Of a stretch of 29,673 bases of DNA, positions 23,371 to 29,673 are shown piece after piece (positions within the stretch are counted from its first letter, which is position 1; every line of letters starts with the position of its first letter). The DNA is from an uncultured Blautia sp. GTDB taxonomy: Bacteria > Bacillota > Clostridia > Lachnospirales > Lachnospiraceae. Location: positions 1 through 29,673 of the forward strand of contig UQCM01000035.1 of NCBI GenBank assembly GCA_900539525.1, in the 5' to 3' direction. The notes below the pieces were generated by a model that saw only the letters and a list, made by a program, of their open reading frames with translations, searched no databases and was not told the origin of the DNA. The position numbers and the translations under genes are program-made.

Positions 23371-24154
23371 TATAGCGAGCGGGAGCAGTGGAAATTGTAT
23401 TTATGTGGGTTCCGGAAATACCTCCGTTCTGGTGGATGCGGGGATCAGTGGAAAGCGGATTGAGGCAGGACTGAATTCCATAGACAGAAAAACAGCTGAA
23501 ATTGACGGGATCCTGATCACTCATGAGCATTCCGACCATATCAAAGGGCTGGGCGTAGTGGCCAGGAAGCATCATATCCCGATTTATGCGACCGGAGGAA
23601 CGATAAAAAGAATAAAGGAAAAGAGCGAACCTGGAAAGATTGACGATTCGCTGTATCATGAAATTACACCCGATGAAACGTTTATGATCGGAGATATGGA
23701 GATCCTGCCGTTTTCCATATCCCACGATGCACAGGAGCCTGTGGCATACCGAATGAATCATAAAAACCAGTCGGTAGGAATTGTTACAGACCTGGGGGTA
23801 TATTCGGATTATACGATCGGGCATCTGCGTGGTCTCGACGCCGTGTTGATGGAGGCAAATCACGATATCCGTATGCTCCAGGTGGGACCTTACCCGTATT
23901 ACCTGAAGCAGAGGATACTTGGAAAGCAGGGGCATCTTTCGAATGAAAATGCAGGCAGACTTCTGTGCGAGATCCTGCATGACGGGATGAAAGCGGTCAT
24001 GCTGGGCCATTTAAGCAGGGAAAACAATTATGAGGAGCTGGCGTTCGAGACGGTCTGCCAGGAAGTGACACTGGGGGATAATCCCTATAAAGCGAAAGAT
24101 TTTTTTATCAGCGTAGCAAAACGGGACGAGGTATCAGCACTTGTAACGATATAA
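23357..24154 (+). CDS. MBL-fold metallohydrolase, WalJ/YycJ-like
   Basis: The 265-residue product is a metallo-beta-lactamase-fold enzyme with the metal motif THEHSDH (His56, His58, Asp60, His61), a conserved start FCSIASGSSGNC and GHLSREN near the C terminus. This pattern matches the YycJ/WalJ family, which is linked in Bacillus to cell-wall homeostasis and mismatch repair and is thought to be a nuclease. The usual walRK neighbours are absent here. It overlaps the end of coaE by 14 bases; an ATG ten codons further upstream is possible, but the conserved N terminus supports 23357. Being in an operon with polA fits a DNA role, which is inference. Confidence 0.87.
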   Translation: MDFCSIASGSSGNCIYVGSGNTSVLVDAGISGKRIEAGLNSIDRKTAEIDGILITHEHSDHIKGLGVVARKHHIPIYATGGTIKRIKEKSEPGKIDDSLYHEITPDETFMIGDMEILPFSISHDAQEPVAYRMNHKNQSVGIVTDLGVYSDYTIGHLRGLDAVLMEANHDIRMLQVGPYPYYLKQRILGKQGHLSNENAGRLLCEILHDGMKAVMLGHLSRENNYEELAFETVCQEVTLGDNPYKAKDFFISVAKRDEVSALVTI

Positions 24155-24166
24155 AAGGAGAAGAAA

Positions 24167-24439
24167 ATGAAGAGAACGATTATTACAGTGGTAGGACAGG
24201 ACACAGTGGGAATCATTGCGAAGGTTTGTACATATCTGGCAGAGAATAATGTCAATATTCTGGATATTTCACAGACGATCGTGCAGGGATTTTTTAATAT
24301 GATGATGATTACGGATACGAATCATGCAGCAAAAGATCTGGGTGAGATGGCGAAAGACCTGGACAGGCTCGGTAAAGAAATCGGTGTGACGATCCGTTGT
24401 CAGCACGAAGATATTTTTAATAAAATGCACCGCATCTGA
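24167..24439 (+). CDS. ACT domain protein (UPF0237 family)
   Basis: The 90-residue product is a single ACT domain, a small ligand-binding fold that usually senses amino acids. It opens with ITVVGQDTVGIIAKVCTYLAENNVNILDIS, here seen as residues 5-34 with the typical glycine turn. AAAGGAG lies eight bases before the start and it follows the WalJ-like gene by 12 bases. The 23-base gap to the UPF0210 gene and the wide conservation of this pair suggest that it regulates or partners the larger protein. The ligand is unknown. Confidence 0.92.
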   Translation: MKRTIITVVGQDTVGIIAKVCTYLAENNVNILDISQTIVQGFFNMMMITDTNHAAKDLGEMAKDLDRLGKEIGVTIRCQHEDIFNKMHRI

Positions 24440-24462
24440 GAAGGACTGGAGGAAATGTCATC

Positions 24463-25827
24463 ATGATAAACATGTTTGAAGTAAATGAGACGAATAAGAT
24501 GATTACTCAGGAAAATCTGGATGTTCGAACGATTACGCTGGGAATCAGCCTGTTAGATTGTGTGGATTCTGACCTGGATAAGGTGAATCACAATATTTAT
24601 CAGAAAATCACAACCGTAGCGAAGGATCTGGTTGCTGTCGGAAAAAAGATCGAGCAAAAGTATGGAATTCCAATCGTAAATAAAAGGATTTCTGTGACGC
24701 CGGTTGCCCTGGTGGGAGGCACTGCCTGCAAGTCACCGGAGGATTTTGTCACGATTGCAAAGACACTGGACCGGGCGGCACACGAGGTGGGCGTGAACTT
24801 TATCGGAGGATATTCCGCACTGGTTTCCAAGGGAATGACAAAGAGTGACGAGTACCTGATCCGGTCAATCCCACAGGCGCTGGCTCAGACGGAACGTGTC
24901 TGCAGTTCTGTGAATGTGGGCTCTACAAAGTGCGGCATCAATATGGATGCGGTACGCCTGATGGGAGAGGTGATCCGGGAAACGGCGGAGCTTACAAAGG
25001 AAAACGATTCTCTGGGATGTGCCAAACTGGTAGTGTTCTGTAATGCACCGGACGACAATCCGTTCATGGCAGGTGCTTTCCATGGCGTGACAGAGGCAGA
25101 TGCAGTCATTAACGTGGGAGTCAGCGGACCGGGGGTGGTAAAGACGGCACTGGAGCAGGTACGCGGTGAGAGCTTTGAAGTGCTCTGTGAGACTATCAAG
25201 AAGACGGCATTTAAGGTAACACGCGTAGGGCAGCTGGTAGCGCAGGAGGCTTCCAGACGTCTGGATATTCCATTTGGCATCATCGATCTGTCACTGGCAC
25301 CGACTCCGGCCATCGGAGACAGTGTAGCGGATATTCTCTGTGAGATCGGCCTGGAGCATGCAGGTGCACCGGGAACGACAGCCGCACTGGCTCTTTTAAA
25401 TGACCAGGTGAAAAAGGGAGGCGTTATGGCGTCCTCCTATGTGGGCGGCTTAAGCGGTGCCTTTATTCCCGTCAGTGAGGATCAGGGAATGATCGATGCG
25501 GTACAGGCAGGGGCACTGACGCTGGAGAAGCTGGAGGCGATGACCTGTGTATGCTCCGTTGGACTGGACATGATCGCAATTCCGGGGGCAACAAAGGCAT
25601 CTACGATATCAGGAATCATTGCAGATGAGATGGCGATTGGTATGGTCAACCAGAAGACAACGGCAGTCCGGCTGATTCCGGTCATCGGAAAAGATGTGGG
25701 TGAGATCGTACAGTTTGGCGGACTTCTCGGTTATGCACCGATCATGCCTGTGAACCGGTTTGCGTGCGATGCATTTGTGAATCGTACAGGAAGGATTCCG
25801 GCACCGATCCACAGTTTTAAGAATTAG
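24463..25827 (+). CDS. UPF0210 (PFL/DUF711) family protein
   Basis: The 454-residue product belongs to a widely conserved family with solved structures but no firmly assigned reaction. Recognisable parts are VDARTITLGI-like VRTITLGISLLDC near the N terminus, GGTACKSPEDF, NVGSTKCGINMDAV, LSLAPTPAIGDSVADIL and GLDMIAIPG. Local fold similarity to glycyl-radical (PFL-like) enzymes has given it the name PFL family, yet I see no C-terminal glycyl-radical motif. It follows the ACT-domain gene, TGGAGG lies 10 bases upstream, and it ends two bases before a palindromic repeat. Confidence 0.93.
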   Translation: MINMFEVNETNKMITQENLDVRTITLGISLLDCVDSDLDKVNHNIYQKITTVAKDLVAVGKKIEQKYGIPIVNKRISVTPVALVGGTACKSPEDFVTIAKTLDRAAHEVGVNFIGGYSALVSKGMTKSDEYLIRSIPQALAQTERVCSSVNVGSTKCGINMDAVRLMGEVIRETAELTKENDSLGCAKLVVFCNAPDDNPFMAGAFHGVTEADAVINVGVSGPGVVKTALEQVRGESFEVLCETIKKTAFKVTRVGQLVAQEASRRLDIPFGIIDLSLAPTPAIGDSVADILCEIGLEHAGAPGTTAALALLNDQVKKGGVMASSYVGGLSGAFIPVSEDQGMIDAVQAGALTLEKLEAMTCVCSVGLDMIAIPGATKASTISGIIADEMAIGMVNQKTTAVRLIPVIGKDVGEIVQFGGLLGYAPIMPVNRFACDAFVNRTGRIPAPIHSFKN

Positions 25828-25828
25828 T

Positions 25829-25883
25829 GTAACTGTTCAGAGCCTCGTAGAGGCGGTTTTGCGAATGGGCTCTGAACAGTTAC
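25829..25883. repeat. Palindromic repeat, short complete copy (55 bp)
   Basis: Perfect 16-base inverted ends GTAACTGTTCAGAGCC (25829-25844) and GGCTCTGAACAGTTAC (25868-25883) enclose a 23-base middle. The middle is the reverse complement of the CATTCGCAAAACCGCCTC core of the 7826-7977 copy. It lies between convergent genes, and its right end supplies the TAA stop of tmcAL. As a strong hairpin it may end transcription from both sides, though no long T run is present. Confidence 0.9.
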
Positions 25884-27163
25884 GAATTCGTGTAAACAAT
25901 GACAGGCTGCCGGTATTCGTTATATGAGCCCTGTTCGAATTTGGATGTGACGATACTCTGATAAATCTCTGAAGCAAAAATATCTCTTTTCAGGAAGCTC
26001 ATCTGCTCCGCGTCAAGCTGCTGTTTTGCATTGGCAAGCTTTGTGACAAGGGGCAGGGAGCTTTTTCTTTTTATCTCTCCCAGGAGAACGCTGCTTTCCT
26101 TTCGAAACCCCAATACTCTGGCATATCCATTCCAGCCCTGTTGTTTTCGCTGCTCCGTATCCTGAGAGCGGATATCGAGAAGGATATGGTACAGGCAGCG
26201 CCGGATGCGGCTTTCTGTGTATTGTTTTGATTTCACAAGTGCAGCGAACTGATCCAGATTTACGAAGGACGGGATCAGATGGAAGATACGGTCTGCAAGC
26301 TCTGAGGATACATCCTGATAGGATGAAAGTTCTTCTGGAGAGGAAACGGACAGGAGCCTGTAATGGAGCGGAAGTGAAAAATCGCTGCTTTGTACAGGGC
26401 AGGATTTCCCAAAGTTCTGTTTCAGTATTTCGAAACAAGAATCAGGCATCTCATTTTCAAGTGAGGTCAGAAGATGAGCAGGTTCCGGCAGGGAACGGAG
26501 AAGATGCCATGGCGCACAGAGAATCTTTCGGATGGCCGTGGCAGAACTCATGGTTTCGTTTAGTGAGTCCGAGTGATAAGCACCTCCGGTCCGCATGATT
26601 GTTACGGGACAAATGCGGCTTTTCAGACGGAAAAGTGCTTTTAAATATTCAATTCCCAGAATGTTATTCGGCTCCTGCAGGATGGAATCATCACATTTGC
26701 GGCTGTGGCCGGAATATTCGCTAAGGGCTTCGGCCCGGGCCAGAGGAAAGGATTTGCCGCTTTTCAGATTTTCTTTCAGGAGGTTCCGGTATTCTTTGGG
26801 CTCCTCATTCAGAATACGGGCGATTTGCAACATTGTGTCGATATCTCCGCATTCGCTCCCGAAACAAAGTGTGTCCACAATTCCGAGCTCATCCAGCAGT
26901 GAGACAGCACCGGAAGCAAAATATTCTGCACTGCCAAGTGCGTAAGTTACAGGAAGCTCGAGTACAAGATCGGCTCCGCAGGCGAGTGCCATTTCTGTCC
27001 TCGAATACTTGTTAAGGATCGCAGGAGCCCCGCGCTGTACGAAATCTCCGCTCATGACAACAACGCAGAAATCAGCACCGGTAAGACGCTTTGCTTCCTG
27101 CATATGCCATGCATGTCCATTGTGGAAGGGGTTGTATTCAGTGATCAGTCCGACAGTTTTCAT
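25880..27163 (-). CDS. tmcAL: tRNA(Met) cytidine acetate ligase
   Basis: The 427-residue product matches the YlbM/TmcAL family, which uses acetate and ATP to form N4-acetylcytidine at the wobble position of elongator tRNA-Met. The N terminus has the nucleotidyltransferase motif TEYNPFHNGH with His14-Asn15-Gly16-His17, then VVMSGDFVQRGAPAI and KYSRTEMAL, all typical of the family. A longer reading from 27211 runs through the promoter, so 27163 is preferred, with AAGGAGC seven bases upstream. It is divergent from pta, and both depend on the acetate/acetyl-phosphate economy, which may be coincidence. The stop codon lies in a palindromic repeat. Confidence 0.93.
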   Translation of the reverse strand: MKTVGLITEYNPFHNGHAWHMQEAKRLTGADFCVVVMSGDFVQRGAPAILNKYSRTEMALACGADLVLELPVTYALGSAEYFASGAVSLLDELGIVDTLCFGSECGDIDTMLQIARILNEEPKEYRNLLKENLKSGKSFPLARAEALSEYSGHSRKCDDSILQEPNNILGIEYLKALFRLKSRICPVTIMRTGGAYHSDSLNETMSSATAIRKILCAPWHLLRSLPEPAHLLTSLENEMPDSCFEILKQNFGKSCPVQSSDFSLPLHYRLLSVSSPEELSSYQDVSSELADRIFHLIPSFVNLDQFAALVKSKQYTESRIRRCLYHILLDIRSQDTEQRKQQGWNGYARVLGFRKESSVLLGEIKRKSSLPLVTKLANAKQQLDAEQMSFLKRDIFASEIYQSIVTSKFEQGSYNEYRQPVIVYTNS

Positions 27164-27191
27164 GGGATGCTCCTTTTTTTCTTTTATCATA

Positions 27192-27220
27192 ATTATAACC
27201 GCAAAAGTCATTTTTGTATA
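27192..27220 (-). promoter_or_regulatory. Promoter of tmcAL
   Basis: On the minus strand TATACA (27220-27215), 17 bases and TATAAT (27197-27192) lie about 30 bases before the start codon. Confidence 0.6.
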
Positions 27221-27264
27221 CTGACAAAAGTAGACTTGTTTACCAAAATATACATTATAAGCAG

Positions 27265-27293
27265 TTGAAATTCCAGCCGGTCAGCGATATAAT
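27265..27293 (+). promoter_or_regulatory. Promoter of pta-ackA
   Basis: TTGAAA (27265-27270), 17 bases and a perfect TATAAT (27288-27293). Transcription would begin near 27300, giving a leader of about 30 bases. Confidence 0.85.
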
Positions 27294-27328
27294 AAAAACA
27301 ACAAAATTCACGAAAGGAGTCAGAAATC

Positions 27329-28324
27329 ATGGGATTTATTGACGTAATTAAAGCAAGAGCAAAAGCAAATAAGAAAACAATCGTATTACCGGAGACAGAG
27401 GACCGCAGAACATATGAAGCTACTGCGCAGATCCTGAAAGAGGGGATCGCTGATATCGTCCTGGTAGGAAGTGAAGAGCAGATTAAGAAAGGCAGCGAGG
27501 GACTTGATATTTCAGGGGCTAAGATCGTAGATCCTGCGACAAGTGAAAAAACAGCAGCCTATATTGATAAATTAGTAGAGCTGAGACAGAAAAAAGGCAT
27601 GACACCGGAGCAGGCAAAGGAAATTCTCCTGAACCAGTATCTGTACTATGGTGTTATGATGGTAAAGATGGGCGATGCAGACGGAATGGTTTCCGGTGCA
27701 TGTCACTCTACAGCAGATACATTAAGACCGTGTCTGCAGATCCTGAAGACAAAGCCGGGAACGAAGCTGGTATCTGCATTCTTCCTGATGGTAGTTCCTG
27801 ACTGTGAGTACGGTGCAAACGGAACTTTCGTATTCGCAGATTCCGGCCTGAATCAGAACCCGACACCGGAAGAACTGGCAGCCATCGCGAAATCCTCTGC
27901 AGATTCTTTCCAGCTGCTGGTAGAGGAAGAGCCGGTTGTAGCTATGCTGTCACACTCTACGATGGGAAGTGCAAAGCATGCGGATGTTGACAAGGTGGTA
28001 GAAGCTACAAGGATCGCAAAAGCAGAGTGTCCGGAACTGAAGCTGGATGGTGAGTTTCAGTTAGACGCAGCCATCGTTCCGAGCGTAGGAGCTTCCAAGG
28101 CTCCGAACAGTCCGGTTGCAGGTAAGGCAAACGTCCTTGTTTTCCCGGATCTGGATGCAGGAAATATCGGATACAAGCTGGTACAGAGACTGGCAAAGGC
28201 AGAGGCATACGGACCTGTTACCCAGGGTATTGCAAAGCCTGTCAATGACCTGTCCCGCGGATGTTCTTCTGAGGATATCGTAGGTGTTGTTGCCATTACA
28301 GCTGTACAGTGCCAGGCGGAGTAA
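27329..28324 (+). CDS. pta: Phosphate acetyltransferase
   Basis: The 331-residue enzyme converts acetyl-CoA and phosphate to acetyl-phosphate and CoA. It is the short form of the family, without the N-terminal regulatory domain of the enterobacterial enzyme. Visible signatures are KTIVLPETEDRRT near the N terminus, DADGMVSGACHSTADTLRP in the middle and LDGEFQLDAAIVPSV with NVLVFPDLDAGNIGYK in the C-terminal part. AAAGGAG lies nine bases before the start. It forms an operon with ackA for acetate formation with ATP gain. Confidence 0.96.
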   Translation: MGFIDVIKARAKANKKTIVLPETEDRRTYEATAQILKEGIADIVLVGSEEQIKKGSEGLDISGAKIVDPATSEKTAAYIDKLVELRQKKGMTPEQAKEILLNQYLYYGVMMVKMGDADGMVSGACHSTADTLRPCLQILKTKPGTKLVSAFFLMVVPDCEYGANGTFVFADSGLNQNPTPEELAAIAKSSADSFQLLVEEEPVVAMLSHSTMGSAKHADVDKVVEATRIAKAECPELKLDGEFQLDAAIVPSVGASKAPNSPVAGKANVLVFPDLDAGNIGYKLVQRLAKAEAYGPVTQGIAKPVNDLSRGCSSEDIVGVVAITAVQCQAE

Positions 28325-28354
28325 ACGGAGTATTGCTTATTAAGAAGTAATTCT

Positions 28355-28392
28355 ATGATGCCAGGGTCAAACGCTTTTGACCTTAACATCAT
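28355..28392. repeat. Two-step hairpin between pta and ackA
   Basis: An inner stem GGTCAAA / TTTGACC (28365-28371 with 28376-28382) has a four-base loop, and an outer stem ATGATG / CATCAT (28355-28360 with 28387-28392) encloses it. There is no T run, so it is not a normal terminator. It may set the relative levels of pta and ackA by mRNA processing or stability, or be a small dispersed repeat of which only one copy is in the window. Confidence 0.6.
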
Positions 28393-28413
28393 TCTATTTA
28401 GGAGGAAAATAAG

Positions 28414-29604
28414 ATGAATGTTTTAGTTATCAACTGCGGAAGCTCTTCACTGAAATATCAGTTAATCAATTCTGAGTCAGAGGAAGTGCTGGCAAAAGGT
28501 CTCTGTGAAAGAATCGGAATCGACGGAAGACTGGTATATCAGAAAGCGGGATGCGATAAGGAGATCACAGAAGCACCGATGCCGACACATAAAGAAGCGA
28601 TTCAGATGGTTCTGGATGCACTTGTAAATGATAAGACAGGCGCGATCGGCAGTCTGACAGAAGTAAATGCTGTAGGACATCGTATCGTACATGGCGGAGA
28701 AAGTTTCGCTTCTTCCGCAGTGATTACAGATGAAATGCTGGCAGCCGTTGCAGAATGCAATGATCTGGCACCGCTGCATAACCCGGCAAATCTGATCGGT
28801 ATCAATGCCTGCAAGGAACTGATGCCCGGTGTTCCGATGGTGGCAGTGTTTGATACTGCTTTCCATCAGACGATGCCTGCAAAAGCATACCTGTATGGAC
28901 TTCCGTACGAGTATTATGAAAAATATAAAGTGAGAAGATACGGTTTCCACGGAACATCCCACAGCTTCGTTTCCAAACATGCTGCCGAGTTCCTGGGACT
29001 TGATATCAACAATTCCAAGATCATTGTCTGCCATCTGGGCAACGGTGCTTCGATAAGTGCAGTAAAAAATGGAAAATGTGTAGATACATCCATGGGACTG
29101 ACCCCGCTTGAAGGACTTGTAATGGGAACACGTTCCGGAGATATTGATCCGGCTATCATGGAGTTCCTTGCGAAAAAAGAAAATCTGGATATTGCAGGCG
29201 TTATGAACGTACTGAACAAGAAATCCGGACTGTTTGGTCTTTCCAAAGACCTTTCCAGTGATTTCCGTGATCTGTCTGAGGCAATGGATAACGGTAACGA
29301 ATATGCGAAGAATGCATTTGATGTATTCTGCTACCGTGTTGCAAAATATGTAGGTTCTTATGTGGCAGTCCTGAATGGTGCAGATGCCATTGTGTTCACA
29401 GCAGGTATCGGTGAAAATGTCGGTCGTGTCCGCAGTGCGGTATGTGAATATTTTGGATACCTTGGAATTACCCTGGACGAAGAGGCAAATGCAAAGAGAG
29501 GCGAGGATATGGTAATCTCCACACCGGATTCAAAGGTTAAGGTTGCTGTTATCCCGACAAACGAAGAACTGGCTATCTGCCGTGAGACAGTGGCACTTGT
29601 ATAA
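28414..29604 (+). CDS. ackA: Acetate kinase
   Basis: The 396-residue enzyme transfers the phosphate of acetyl-phosphate to ADP, yielding acetate and ATP. Family signatures are all present: VINCGSSSLKYQL at the N terminus, GHRIVHGGE, FDTAFHQTMP, RRYGFHGTSHSFVS, CHLGNGAS, MGTRSGDIDPAI and VFTAGIGEN. The strong AGGAGG lies eight bases before the start. An 89-base gap with a hairpin separates it from pta. No terminator is seen before the window ends in a palindromic repeat. Confidence 0.97.
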   Translation: MNVLVINCGSSSLKYQLINSESEEVLAKGLCERIGIDGRLVYQKAGCDKEITEAPMPTHKEAIQMVLDALVNDKTGAIGSLTEVNAVGHRIVHGGESFASSAVITDEMLAAVAECNDLAPLHNPANLIGINACKELMPGVPMVAVFDTAFHQTMPAKAYLYGLPYEYYEKYKVRRYGFHGTSHSFVSKHAAEFLGLDINNSKIIVCHLGNGASISAVKNGKCVDTSMGLTPLEGLVMGTRSGDIDPAIMEFLAKKENLDIAGVMNVLNKKSGLFGLSKDLSSDFRDLSEAMDNGNEYAKNAFDVFCYRVAKYVGSYVAVLNGADAIVFTAGIGENVGRVRSAVCEYFGYLGITLDEEANAKRGEDMVISTPDSKVKVAVIPTNEELAICRETVALV

Positions 29605-29612
29605 AGAAACGT

Positions 29613-29673
29613 GTTACAGTTCAGAGTCATGCAGATTTATAAATATTTGCCTTGGGGAGCTTGCTCACCAGAG
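29613..29673. repeat. Palindromic repeat copy, cut by the window edge
   Basis: GTTACAGTTCAGAGTCATGC, then an AGATTTATAAATATTTGCC stretch and GGGGAGC, is the reverse complement, with few changes, of the right half of the 7826-7977 copy. It starts nine bases after the ackA stop codon and continues past the window. Confidence 0.85.

Noticed and set aside
23120..24010. Minus-strand frame of 296 codons opposite coaE and the WalJ-like gene
   Set aside because: Both sense genes are clear family members; the antisense product has no signature and no ribosome site.
28477..29034. Minus-strand frame of 185 codons opposite ackA
   Set aside because: A shadow of acetate kinase with His- and Cys-rich antisense composition.

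Overview
The window is a piece of a low-to-mid G+C Firmicutes chromosome, most likely a gut Lachnospiraceae (Blautia / Mediterraneibacter / Dorea type). The reasons are the pairing of a NifU-like scaffold protein with a GGGtGRT-family protein, the ACT-domain/UPF0210 pair, a CotH-kinase surface protein with a C-terminal BspA-type leucine-rich tail, strong AGGAGG ribosome binding sites, and pta-ackA for acetate formation. The assignment rests on recognised protein families only; no database search was possible. There is no CRISPR array, rRNA, transposase or prophage.

Layout. 1-2030: a two-gene operon (NifU-like scaffold, GGGtGRT protein) closed by a strong terminator. 2074-2436 (minus): a YmaF-family His-rich protein. 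2616-6304 (minus): the complete dTDP-L-rhamnose pathway in the order rfbA-rfbB-rfbD-rfbC. 6530-7726 (minus): a MerR-type regulator fused to a SAM methyltransferase. 7727-8209: a nest of palindromic repeats. 8210-9940 (plus): an ABC exporter, convergent with an ABC-F ATPase (9978-11528, minus). 11529-12141: a long ABC-F leader, tRNA-Leu(CAA) and a terminator. 12142-13428: M18 aminopeptidase. 13532-19423: a 1963-residue secreted CotH-kinase protein. 19614-24154: a membrane anti-sigma-like zinc-finger protein overlapping polA, then coaE and a WalJ-like hydrolase, all tightly packed. 24167-25827: ACT-domain protein and UPF0210 protein. 25880-27163 (minus): tmcAL. 27329-29604: pta-ackA.

How the genes work together. 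Most of the window is housekeeping: rhamnose precursor supply for cell-wall polysaccharide, DNA repair synthesis and CoA synthesis, tRNA modification, and acetate/ATP production from acetyl-CoA. The accessory part is 6400-11760: a regulator-methyltransferase, an exporter and an ABC-F protein. A promoter with a 19-bp spacer, the hallmark of MerR-activated promoters, sits between the regulator gene and rfbA, so the regulator may act on the rhamnose operon as well as, or instead of, the divergent exporter.

The strongest structure not explained by genes is a family of short palindromic repeats with termini GTAACTGTTCAGAGCC / GGCTCTGAACAGTTAC. Complete, degenerate or partial copies are seen near 5320, 7772, 7826, 8041, 11795, 19472, 25829 and at the right edge (29613 onward). 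They look like a MITE-like dispersed element: one sits in the leader of the MerR gene, one inside the rfb operon, and one supplies the stop codon of tmcAL.
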